A DNA stretch of 64,000 bases, from assembly GCA_027623325.1 (NCBI GenBank), contig JAQBXY010000007.1:62001-126000 (forward strand), in the 5' to 3' direction. The translations under genes were made by a program, and so were the position numbers. Position 1 is the first letter of the stretch. Each line of letters starts with the position of its first letter. The notes below the pieces were generated by a model. It was not told the origin of the DNA. It saw only the letters and a list, made by a program, of their open reading frames with translations, and ran no database searches. This DNA is from Gemmatimonadota bacterium. GTDB taxonomy: Bacteria; Gemmatimonadota; Gemmatimonadetes; Longimicrobiales; Gaopeijiaceae. Below, piece by piece: positions 19,002 to 28,613 of this stretch.

Positions 19002-19397
19002 GTGCGCATCTCCCCCCTCGCGGCCGGCCTCGTCTTCGCAGCATTCGCGGCTGTCATCTTGATCCCAGGGCCGATCGGAACGCCGGCGTCGACACCGGTT
19101 GCGGACCCGTTGGGGGCTCCCCAGGCCGTCGTGTACGTGCAGTTCCTGCTCGATGCCCCCGCCGCCACGAGCGTTGCCGTCGCCGGAGATTTCAGTGAGT
19201 GGGAGCCGCAGTTCGCGCTGGACGATGCCGACGGCGACGGGATCTGGACGGGACGGGTGCCGATCCGGCCGGGGGTCCACAGCTACATGTTCCTGATCGA
19301 CGGAACGCAGTGGCAGACCGACCCGTACGCGGGCCGATATCAGGACGACGGCTTCGGGAATCGAAACGCGGTCCTCGCGGTCGCCGCAGGAGCGTAA
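19002..19397 (+). CDS. Membrane-anchored glycogen-binding-type (CBM48/AMPK E-set) domain
   Basis: A 131-residue frame from a GTG, in the same frame as the truncated anti-sigma before it. It opens with one membrane helix (about 5-22), then a linker, then an E-set carbohydrate-binding module of the AMPK beta-subunit/isoamylase type. Signature segments are VAVAGDFSEWEP, DGDGIWTG, RPGVHSYMFLIDG and the TDPYAG turn. The topology places the module outside the cytoplasm, where it could bind alpha-glucans or other polysaccharides. In the intact form it would be the sensor half of an anti-sigma factor. The GTG lacks a strong ribosome site, so whether it is expressed separately is unknown. Confidence 0.8.
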   Translation: MRISPLAAGLVFAAFAAVILIPGPIGTPASTPVADPLGAPQAVVYVQFLLDAPAATSVAVAGDFSEWEPQFALDDADGDGIWTGRVPIRPGVHSYMFLIDGTQWQTDPYAGRYQDDGFGNRNAVLAVAAGA

Positions 19398-19398
19398 T

Positions 19399-20565
19399 GT
19401 GACCTTCCGAGGCTTCTTCTGGTTGCTGGTCACCACGGTGGCGACGGGCTCGGGTGCGACCCCGCTCGCCGCCCAACGTGACCTCACCCTGGAAGTCGGT
19501 GCCTCGCAGATCGGCCCCCCGCTCGACGTGGCGGGAGACCGCGCTCGGTTCGTCATCGGGGGCCTGAGAGGGTCCGCCTACTCGGCCGGAGGGTCTGGGG
19601 TCTTCGGCTCGGTGCTCTTCGGGCAAACACTCGACGATGTTACGGGCGGCAACTTTCTGTCCGGCATGGTCTCGGCAAGTATTGCCGATCGCTGGACGAG
19701 CAATCTGAACGCGAGTTTCGACGTCCGACTCATGGGCTACGGCGTGCAACGCCCCTTCCCCTACCGCGCATTCGCCGCGGAGGGTGGCCCCTCGCTCCGA
19801 CTCCGGACACCGAATCTCTCGGTCAAGCTGTCAGGATTGGGGGGCGTGGGCCGCTCGCAACTCGAATTGTGGAGGCTGGAGGGCGGACGGACGCGCCTCT
19901 TCGAAGACGACCTGTGGCGCGCGGGTGGGACGGCAGAAGTCATGGTGGGCCCCGTCACCTCGAGCTTCGGCCTCGTGGCCGGACGTCATGAGACTCCGGG
20001 GGGCGGCTACGGCACGATCGGAGGCAGGGTCGTACTCGCGGGGCTGTGGGGCCTCGCGGAACTCCGCGTCGACCGTTGGAAAACGCCGACGAGCACCGAG
20101 ATCACGGGCGGACTCGCACTGGTCGTGCCCATGGGGCGGTCCTGGAGCCTTCGCGGCTTCTTCGGACGGACCGATCCGGATCCGCTCACGCTCGCTCAGC
20201 CTGGTAGCGGGAGTGGCGGAGTACTCGTCTGCCGGAATCTTCTTTCCAGTGGAGACGAGGAGCCGCCGTTTTCACCCTACGAGATCATTCGCTACGGCGA
20301 GACCACGAGTCGGGTCCGGCTCATGGTGGAGGCTCCCGAGGGCACTGTGACCGTGCACGTGATGGGTGATTTCACGTTGTGGGATCCTGTGCCTATGAGC
20401 CGTGGGGAGGGTATGTGGCTCGTCGAACTCGACGTGCCCGCGGGGACGCACCACTTCGGTTTCTTGATCGATGACGAATGGCATGTGCCGGCCGACGCAC
20501 CTGACGTCGTGCCGGACGAATGGGGGCGCATGAGCGCGACCCTCGTGATTGAAGGAGGCCTATGA
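19399..20565 (+). CDS. Secreted protein with barrel-like region and C-terminal glycogen-binding-type domain
   Basis: A 388-residue protein with a signal peptide of about 25 residues. The middle (about 30-270) is rich in alternating hydrophobic strands and glycines, as in outer-membrane beta-barrels. The C-terminal 90 residues form another E-set carbohydrate-binding module: VTVHVMGDFTLWDPV, GEGMWLVELDVPAGTHHFGFLIDD. The GTG start lies one base after the preceding TAA. Two modules of the same kind in adjacent genes of a sigma operon suggest a common polysaccharide ligand at both membranes. Family and ligand are inferred; the barrel needs structure prediction. Confidence 0.8.
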   Translation: MTFRGFFWLLVTTVATGSGATPLAAQRDLTLEVGASQIGPPLDVAGDRARFVIGGLRGSAYSAGGSGVFGSVLFGQTLDDVTGGNFLSGMVSASIADRWTSNLNASFDVRLMGYGVQRPFPYRAFAAEGGPSLRLRTPNLSVKLSGLGGVGRSQLELWRLEGGRTRLFEDDLWRAGGTAEVMVGPVTSSFGLVAGRHETPGGGYGTIGGRVVLAGLWGLAELRVDRWKTPTSTEITGGLALVVPMGRSWSLRGFFGRTDPDPLTLAQPGSGSGGVLVCRNLLSSGDEEPPFSPYEIIRYGETTSRVRLMVEAPEGTVTVHVMGDFTLWDPVPMSRGEGMWLVELDVPAGTHHFGFLIDDEWHVPADAPDVVPDEWGRMSATLVIEGGL

Positions 20566-21242
20566 TGAAGAGCCCAGCCTTGACCCTCGTGTGTTTGATG
20601 GCGTTCGGCGCCACGAGCCTGATCGCGCAGGAAACTGCGCGGGAGCGTGCGCAACGAACGCTTCCGCCACAGGTCTTCGACGATGTCGCGGCCCTCGCCA
20701 CCGAAATGAGGGCGTCCGGCATTCCGGATGAGCCGCTCTTCAACAAGGCGTTGGAGGGCATGGCGAAGAGGGTCCCGTCCGACCGGCTCATCCCGGCCGT
20801 GCGGGCCTACGCCGGCCGCCTCGGAGAGGCCCGTGGAGCGTTCGGCGCCGGCGCCTCGGTTCCGCTACTAGTAGCGGGGGCCGACGCGATCCAGCGCGGT
20901 GTGCCCAGCGAGACGCTCCGGTCGCTTCCTTCGGATCGCCCCAGGTCACCGGTCGCGGTCCTCGTGCTCGCCGAGCTTCTCGAGAGCGGCGTGCCGGTCG
21001 ACCGCGCGCTCGATGTCATGCGTCAGGCGATGGAGCAACGGACCCAGGACGCCGGAATGCTCGACATCCCCGCGCGGGTGCGACGTCTCATTCGGGCAGG
21101 CGTGCCACCGCATGAAGCCATGGAACGGGTACGCAGGGCCCTACAACGGGACCGCGGTGGCAACGTCGGGCCCGCGCTTCCGCCCGGGACCGAGCCGCTG
21201 TCGGACCAACGCCTGAGGGATCGGCTCCGCCGCATCGGATAG
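20562..21242 (+). CDS. Secreted helical protein of unknown function, last gene of the sigma/CBM operon
   Basis: A 226-residue protein with a signal peptide (cleavage near LIAQE). The rest is predicted to be helical, with repeated stretches built on an ALEGMAKRVPSDRL-like plan: VPSDRLIPAV, VPSETLRSL, VPVDRALDVM and VPPHEAMERV, each a Val-Pro turn followed by an acidic and an arginine-rich helix. I do not know the family. The ATG overlaps the previous stop as ATGA, so it is a genuine member of the operon. A periplasmic adaptor is possible but unproven. Confidence 0.8.
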   Translation: MMKSPALTLVCLMAFGATSLIAQETARERAQRTLPPQVFDDVAALATEMRASGIPDEPLFNKALEGMAKRVPSDRLIPAVRAYAGRLGEARGAFGAGASVPLLVAGADAIQRGVPSETLRSLPSDRPRSPVAVLVLAELLESGVPVDRALDVMRQAMEQRTQDAGMLDIPARVRRLIRAGVPPHEAMERVRRALQRDRGGNVGPALPPGTEPLSDQRLRDRLRRIG

Positions 21243-21257
21243 ACGCGGCGCACGAAC

Positions 21258-23175
<1,918 letters not shown>

Positions 23176-23306
23176 CGTGGAAGGTATCGCCGCATCGGCC
23201 CCTTCGATACGGGACTCCCGCCTGCGACTGGCGGACCGTGATCGGGTCGCGCACGTTAACCGATTGAAGCACATTCGGTTCGCCCGCCCGACACTAGCCG
23301 AGACCC

Positions 23307-25727
23307 TTGCCGACCGACTTCGATCGCCTGCAGGCTGCGCTGCCACAGCGCTACACCCTACTCCGTGAGTTGGATCGGGGGGGCATGTCGCGGGTCTATC
23401 TGGCCCGCGAGTCGCTACCCGACCGCCAGGTCGCCGTCAAAGTGCTGGATGAGGAGCTGTCTGCCCGGCTCGGCCGCGAACGCTTCGTACGAGAGGTCGA
23501 GGTGACCTCCAAGCTGGGCCACCCCCACATCGTTCCGATCTATGCGGCGGGCGACGCAGGTGGAGCCCTGTACTACGTCATGCCGTTCATCGAAGGCGAA
23601 AGCCTACGGGATCGGCTGAGCCGAGAAGACCAGCTCTCCATCGAGGACGCGCTTCGGATCACGCACCAGGTGGCCGACGCCCTCCAGCACGCACACGACA
23701 AGGGGATCGTGCACCGCGACATCAAGCCCTCGAACATCCTCTTCCAGAGCGGGCACGCCGTGGTGGCGGACTTCGGGATCGCACGGGCCCTCCGTGCGGC
23801 CGAGAGCGGCGGCGAGTTCACCCAGAGCGGCCTGCCGATCGGGACTCCGGACTACATGAGCCCCGAACAGGCCGGAGGCGACGGTCCCGTGGACGGCCGG
23901 ACCGATACGTACGCGCTCGCGTGCGTCCTGTATGAGATGCTGGCCGGTCAGCCTCCGTTCCACAGCAGGACCGCACAGGCGACGCTCGCGAGGCACCTCA
24001 CGGACAACATGCCCTCGTTACGGTCCGTTCGCGGTTCGGTACCCCGTGCCGTCGAGCAGGTGATCGCGCAGGCGCTCGCCAAGTCTCCGGCCGACCGCCA
24101 ACGCGAAGTCACACATTTCGCGGATGCTCTGCTGGTCGCGAACGGATCAGGGATCCCTCGACTCACGGTGAAGGGCGCGGAGCGGCCCCGGCGGACCCCG
24201 ATGGGCATGTCGCTTCGCATCGCGGCAGGATTGCTCGTGGTAGCAGCCATGGGCCTGGCCGTTCAACTCTGGTCCTCATCCGCTGCGGCGGGGGGGCGCT
24301 GGGAAGCATCACTCGCCGTCATGCCCTTCGAGAATCGCACGGGCGATCCGGCCTACGACAACCTCGGGCAATCGCTGGCCGAAGGAGTGATCGCCCGTCT
24401 CACTGCGGTACCGGAAGTCAGGGTGATCGACCCCTACACCGCCGCCTCCCTCATGAAGGACAGTCTGGGTACGCCTCGGTTGCTCGACACGCTCAATGTC
24501 GAACACATCATTCACGGCTACATCGAAGCCCGCGGTGGCGATCTGATCGTGCACGTGTCGGAGTCCGACCTCGACGGGTTCCTGTCGCCCCGCCGCCAAC
24601 ACCGGATCGACCCGGAGAGCCTCGCGGTCGCACAGGTCACCCTGGCGAACACCGTGGCACTCAGCTTTCTCCAAGGCGTCGGACTCGCGCACAGCTTCGA
24701 TCCCGGAGGGTCCGTCATCGGACCCGGAAGAGATGCCTACCTCGCCGGCAACAGCGCGCTCGGACAGCGGACCCCGCAGGCGATGAGGGAAGCAGTCGCT
24801 TGGTTCCGCGAAGCGATCACGCTCGATCCAGCGTCCGCCGCGGCACTGTCAGCGCTGTCGTCCGCATACTCCCTGGCCTTGTACTACAAGTACGACGTGG
24901 GCCTCCCCTCGTATCAGCTCGCCGCGCGCTCGCTCGCCGCTGCGGATTCGGCCATCAGTGTCGATCCCGGCGTCGCCAACGGCTACTCTGCGCGAGGGTA
25001 CATCCGCGCGCTCCTGGGCATCGACATCGCCGGCGCCGAGGCGGACTTCGCCCGCGCCGAACAGCTCGCCCCTAACGCTCCCAACGGTCCCAGCTGGTCG
25101 GCTCGGATTCTGGCCGGAAAGGGCCAGGTCGACGAGGCGTTCAGCGAGGCTCGTCGAGCGAGAGATCTCGATCCGCTGCAGGCCGGCCGGCGCACGGCAC
25201 TCGCCTCTCTCGGATTCCAGTTGGGCCGCTATGACGTAGCCATCGAGGAGGCCCGCGAAGCCTATCGTTTGGAAAGTCAGCTTTCGCTCGCGACGGCCTT
25301 CGAGGGACGTGCCCTGGCACTCACGGGGCGTGGCGCCGAGTGTTTAGATCTCAACTTCGGTGTCTATGAGCTCGTCCGCGCGTTGTGCCTGCATTCGATG
25401 GGACAGGAGGGCTCGGCTCGGCGCCTCGTGGCCGAGGCAGAGCAACGGCTCGGGGCGTCAGGCAGCCAGGACGACGACTACCTCGCCGAGGTCGTAGCCC
25501 AGGATCTCGCGACGTTCTACGGACTCGTAGGGGATGCCCCCGGGGCGATCCGCTGGGTTACGTACGCGTTCGAGCTTTCACCGGCTGGCGTGGACGAGCG
25601 CCTGCTCGGATCCGCACTCTTCGATCCGGTTCGGGCGAGCCCGGACTTCGCGGCTACGCTCGAGGCCACCCTGGCCCACGCGCGCGACCAGGTGATCGAC
25701 GCGCGTGGGCGACTCGGCCCGCTTTAG
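23307..25727 (+). CDS. Ser/Thr protein kinase with TolB/FlgO-like and TPR extracytoplasmic region
   Basis: An 806-residue membrane kinase. The Hanks-type kinase domain (about 16-275) has a glycine loop near RGGMSR, Lys45, the HRDIKPSN loop with Asp138 and DFG with Asp155. One membrane helix follows (about 298-318). Outside are a domain opening ASLAVMPFENRTGDP, as in TolB/FlgO-like and adenylate-cyclase-associated proteins, and TPR-like helical repeats (about 470-760). A TTG at 23307 is the only start between an in-frame TAG (23295) and the kinase core. Kinases of this layout are common in Gemmatimonadota. Targets and signal are unknown. Confidence 0.92.
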   Translation: MPTDFDRLQAALPQRYTLLRELDRGGMSRVYLARESLPDRQVAVKVLDEELSARLGRERFVREVEVTSKLGHPHIVPIYAAGDAGGALYYVMPFIEGESLRDRLSREDQLSIEDALRITHQVADALQHAHDKGIVHRDIKPSNILFQSGHAVVADFGIARALRAAESGGEFTQSGLPIGTPDYMSPEQAGGDGPVDGRTDTYALACVLYEMLAGQPPFHSRTAQATLARHLTDNMPSLRSVRGSVPRAVEQVIAQALAKSPADRQREVTHFADALLVANGSGIPRLTVKGAERPRRTPMGMSLRIAAGLLVVAAMGLAVQLWSSSAAAGGRWEASLAVMPFENRTGDPAYDNLGQSLAEGVIARLTAVPEVRVIDPYTAASLMKDSLGTPRLLDTLNVEHIIHGYIEARGGDLIVHVSESDLDGFLSPRRQHRIDPESLAVAQVTLANTVALSFLQGVGLAHSFDPGGSVIGPGRDAYLAGNSALGQRTPQAMREAVAWFREAITLDPASAAALSALSSAYSLALYYKYDVGLPSYQLAARSLAAADSAISVDPGVANGYSARGYIRALLGIDIAGAEADFARAEQLAPNAPNGPSWSARILAGKGQVDEAFSEARRARDLDPLQAGRRTALASLGFQLGRYDVAIEEAREAYRLESQLSLATAFEGRALALTGRGAECLDLNFGVYELVRALCLHSMGQEGSARRLVAEAEQRLGASGSQDDDYLAEVVAQDLATFYGLVGDAPGAIRWVTYAFELSPAGVDERLLGSALFDPVRASPDFAATLEATLAHARDQVIDARGRLGPL

Positions 25728-25742
25728 GGTGACTTTTCGAAG

Positions 25743-26165
25743 CTAGGCTTCCTGCGGATCACTCCCGCCCATGCCGAGCGTCCAGCCGATAACCCCGCCC
25801 GCAACCGCCGTGCGGACCACCCAGAAGATGGGTTCGACCATGGTCGCCGTGAGGTTCGAGACGTTCATGACCGAATAGAAGTCCATCGCGATCGAAACGC
25901 CGAGCAGGAGTCCGAAGATGGCACCTGCCTTCAATCCGTCGAGCGCCGATGCGACCCCGGCTCGGTCGAACGTGTAGGTGACCAACGCGGCAAGCGCGAG
26001 CTGCGACACGCCGAGACCCCAGAAGATCGGCGGGTCCTTCCATACGCCGGTCGCCGAACCGGCGTTGCCGGCGATAAAGTCGGCGAACAGGAACTCGTAG
26101 ATGAGGCCGCCCAGAAGGAACAACGTGACCCCACCGGCGACTGATCCAAGAATCATTTTCTTCAT
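25743..26165 (-). CDS. Small integral membrane protein of unknown function
   Basis: A 140-residue protein with four likely membrane helices (about 5-25, 48-66, 82-102 and 112-132) and short loops. It opens with KKMILGSVAGGVTLFLLGGLIYE. I do not recognise a family with confidence. AGAGGACG lies upstream of the ATG. The gene converges on the kinase gene with 15 nt between stops and no obvious terminator. The 172 bases 26166-26337, shared with the divergent gene beyond, hold no visible feature. Confidence 0.75.
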   Translation of the reverse strand: MKKMILGSVAGGVTLFLLGGLIYEFLFADFIAGNAGSATGVWKDPPIFWGLGVSQLALAALVTYTFDRAGVASALDGLKAGAIFGLLLGVSIAMDFYSVMNVSNLTATMVEPIFWVVRTAVAGGVIGWTLGMGGSDPQEA

Positions 26166-26337
26166 CGCGATACGTCCTCTTCAGGAGGGAGAAGAAGCCA
26201 CGTCGCCACGTTAGCCCCCGCGACCCCGCGATGCGAGCCGCGACTCAGTTGCTCTCGCGTCGAACGGACCCTTCCCACCCGCTGTTCTGTACCACGCTTG
26301 GATCCCCCTACGACCTCGACACTGCTACGACTCGCCC

Positions 26338-26784
26338 ATGCGCATCCCTACGTTCGCCCTCCTCTCTGTCCTCGTCGCCTCGCCGATGAACGTGACAGCG
26401 CAAGGCATCGCCGAGGTGATGGGCGCCATCCGGGACGGCGGGGGATGGGTGGGCATTGCCATCGAAGACGGTCGGGGAAGCGCCCGCTCGACGGCCCTCC
26501 CCACGGCGGGGCTCAGCGTCGCCGGATGTGTGAATGTCTGGTACGGACACTCCGGTGAATTTGCGATACGTGCGGTGGATCGTGTCACCCGACAGGTATT
26601 GGAGATCCGAGCGGAGCCCGGAGTCGGCGTGCCCTTCTCCCACACCTTCGGCGTCCGGGCGCAGGTCGACTTCGACTTCCAGTGGAGTGAGCCGCGCGAC
26701 ACGACGCTGATGCTCTGGGTCGGGATGGGACTCGGACGTCAGGGCGGCTCGGAAGCCTGTGAACCGAAGTATGGAGGGGGCTGA
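26338..26784 (+). CDS. Small secreted protein of unknown function
   Basis: A 148-residue protein with a clear signal peptide (cleavage near VTAQG). The mature part has strand-rich segments and two cysteines, one in GCVNVW and one near the end in EACEP, that could pair in the periplasm. No family recognised. The start has no strong ribosome site. Its 3' end faces the acetamidase gene with a 10-nt gap. Confidence 0.65.
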   Translation: MRIPTFALLSVLVASPMNVTAQGIAEVMGAIRDGGGWVGIAIEDGRGSARSTALPTAGLSVAGCVNVWYGHSGEFAIRAVDRVTRQVLEIRAEPGVGVPFSHTFGVRAQVDFDFQWSEPRDTTLMLWVGMGLGRQGGSEACEPKYGGG

Positions 26785-26794
26785 CCGGGACTTC

Positions 26795-27859
26795 TCAGTC
26801 CTGTTGGCCTCCGGGGCTCTCTCCGATCAGACGTTTCGCGACCATCGCGTGGACACCGACGTTCTGATCGACGAGCTGGGTGATCCGTAGGTCGACCGCC
26901 ATCGAAACCACCGCGTAGGCCTCCCCCTGGCTGATTCCCGTGCGCTCCATGAGGAACTCCACAGTCTCGCGGATCGCGATCTCCGTGGCGGCTTCCAGGT
27001 CCGGATCGAACCCCATCAAAATGTGGTGAGTCGGCGTTTCGGCCCGAGGCCAATCCAACGTCCGATCCCTGTGAAGAATGAACTGGAGCCGACCCTCGAG
27101 AGAGGTTTCGAGACCAGTCTGGTCTGCCTCGCCGTCGCCCTGCGCGGCGTGCCCATCCCCGACTTCAAAGAGGGCGCCCGCCACCCAGACGGGGACGAAC
27201 AGGCTCGTGCCAGCAACCAGCTCCTTGAGGTCCATGTTCCCGGCGTGCCTTCCGGGCGGCACCGAACTCACGCGCCCCGAGTCCGGGGGCGGCGCCACAC
27301 CCATGCTCCCGAAGAACGGCCGCGTGTCGATCGACACACCAGGCGCGATCTCGGCGCGGTGGTTCTCGGTGTCGATGCGGATCAGCCTCGAGCGGCGCTC
27401 CGGGTCGCACAGATCCCGAACGAAGCCACTACACCCGTTGTAGCCATAGGGAATCGAGTAGTCGATCGAGAGGATCCGCACCTCGAGCACATCGCCCGGC
27501 TCCGCTCCCTCGATGTGGATCGGGCCTGTCAGGATGTGCCCACCCGGCCCCCGATCCGTTACCTCATCGTAGATCGCCGCCAAGTTCGGCTGGACTTCGC
27601 TGGCGGGAAGCCCCATCTCCTGGAGGCGGGTGGGGCTGCTCGTAAGCATCGTCGTGACGTCCACGATGTCACCCGGCTGGATCCGGAGCACACCGGGCTT
27701 GTTCGGATCGTAATGCCCGAACGCGACCGTGGCCGGCCCTGCCACGAGCCGATGTGTGACCTGGGCTCCCACCGGGGTCGCGGGGGACGTGCCGACGCTC
27801 ACCACCCCGAGCACGGCCGCCGCCGTGAGTCTCCAGCGTGGCCTCCACCAGCCCGTCAT
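26795..27859 (-). CDS. Secreted acetamidase/formamidase family protein
   Basis: A 354-residue member of the FmdA/AmdA amidase family, which hydrolyses short amides to ammonia and a carboxylate. A signal peptide ends near VGAQV, so this copy is exported, unlike the cytoplasmic formamidases. Family blocks include GGHILTGPIHIEGAEPGD, VRILSI, the SSVPPGRHAGNMDL block and the GDGHAAQGDGE motif around the active site. The ATG follows the Sdh iron-sulphur gene by 4 nt, and GGAGGGG lies upstream, so it is read from the Sdh operon. The functional link with succinate oxidation is unclear. Confidence 0.85.
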   Translation of the reverse strand: MTGWWRPRWRLTAAAVLGVVSVGTSPATPVGAQVTHRLVAGPATVAFGHYDPNKPGVLRIQPGDIVDVTTMLTSSPTRLQEMGLPASEVQPNLAAIYDEVTDRGPGGHILTGPIHIEGAEPGDVLEVRILSIDYSIPYGYNGCSGFVRDLCDPERRSRLIRIDTENHRAEIAPGVSIDTRPFFGSMGVAPPPDSGRVSSVPPGRHAGNMDLKELVAGTSLFVPVWVAGALFEVGDGHAAQGDGEADQTGLETSLEGRLQFILHRDRTLDWPRAETPTHHILMGFDPDLEAATEIAIRETVEFLMERTGISQGEAYAVVSMAVDLRITQLVDQNVGVHAMVAKRLIGESPGGQQD

Positions 27860-27863
27860 TGGC

Positions 27864-28613
27864 TCAGTCCCCTCCGTTGCCCTTCACCAGACTGATCAAC
27901 TTCGCGAGCGGGTCGTAGGAACGATCCACGACACGTTCCTTGAGCGGAATGATCGCGTTGTCGGTGATCGTGATCCCCTCGGGACACACCTTGGTGCAAC
28001 ACTTTGTGATGTTGCAGTACCCGATCCCCAACTCGTCCCTGAGCGCAGCGACCCGATCGCCGGTGTCGATTGGGTTCATTTCCAGGTTCGCCGCATACAC
28101 GTAATGGCGGGGCCCCGCGAACCGATCATGCATCGCGTGGTCCCTCAGCACGTGGCAAACGTCCTGACAAAGGAAGCATTCGATACACTTCCGGAACTCC
28201 TGAGCGCGCTCCACGTCGTACTGCTCCATGTGCCAGGAGCCGTCCGCGTTGTCCGGTGCCTTGGGAGTGAACTGCTTGATCGACGCCTTCACCTCGTAGT
28301 TCCAGCTCACGTCCGTCACGAGATCCCGCAGCAACGGGAAGGCGCGCATCGGCTCGACGGTGACCGGCCCCTCCGGGAGGTCATCGAGGCGCGTCATGCA
28401 CATCAGCCTCGGCATACCGTTGATCTCGGCTGAGCACGATCCGCACTTGCCCGCCTTGCAGTTCCAGCGGACCGCCATGTCGGTGGCCTGTTCCGCCTGG
28501 ATCTGGTGGATCGCATCGAGGACGACATAACCGTGGTCGACTTCGACCTCGTACGTTTGGAACTCACCGCCCGCGGAGTCGCCGCGCCAGACCTTGAACG
28601 TCGTCGTGGCCAT
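27864..28613 (-). CDS. sdhB: Succinate dehydrogenase/fumarate reductase iron-sulphur subunit
   Basis: A 249-residue iron-sulphur subunit that carries electrons from the flavoprotein to the membrane quinone site. The [2Fe-2S] ligands are in CKAGKCGSC and a later Cys (RLMC). The [4Fe-4S]/[3Fe-4S] ligands are in CIECFLCQDVC and CNITKCCTKVCPEG. The ATG overlaps the flavoprotein stop by one base. The sequence type, together with its single large membrane partner, matches the Sdh1-like enzymes of actinobacteria more than the classic E. coli form. Succinate oxidation is the likely direction, but fumarate reduction cannot be excluded. Confidence 0.93.
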   Translation of the reverse strand: MATTTFKVWRGDSAGGEFQTYEVEVDHGYVVLDAIHQIQAEQATDMAVRWNCKAGKCGSCSAEINGMPRLMCMTRLDDLPEGPVTVEPMRAFPLLRDLVTDVSWNYEVKASIKQFTPKAPDNADGSWHMEQYDVERAQEFRKCIECFLCQDVCHVLRDHAMHDRFAGPRHYVYAANLEMNPIDTGDRVAALRDELGIGYCNITKCCTKVCPEGITITDNAIIPLKERVVDRSYDPLAKLISLVKGNGGD

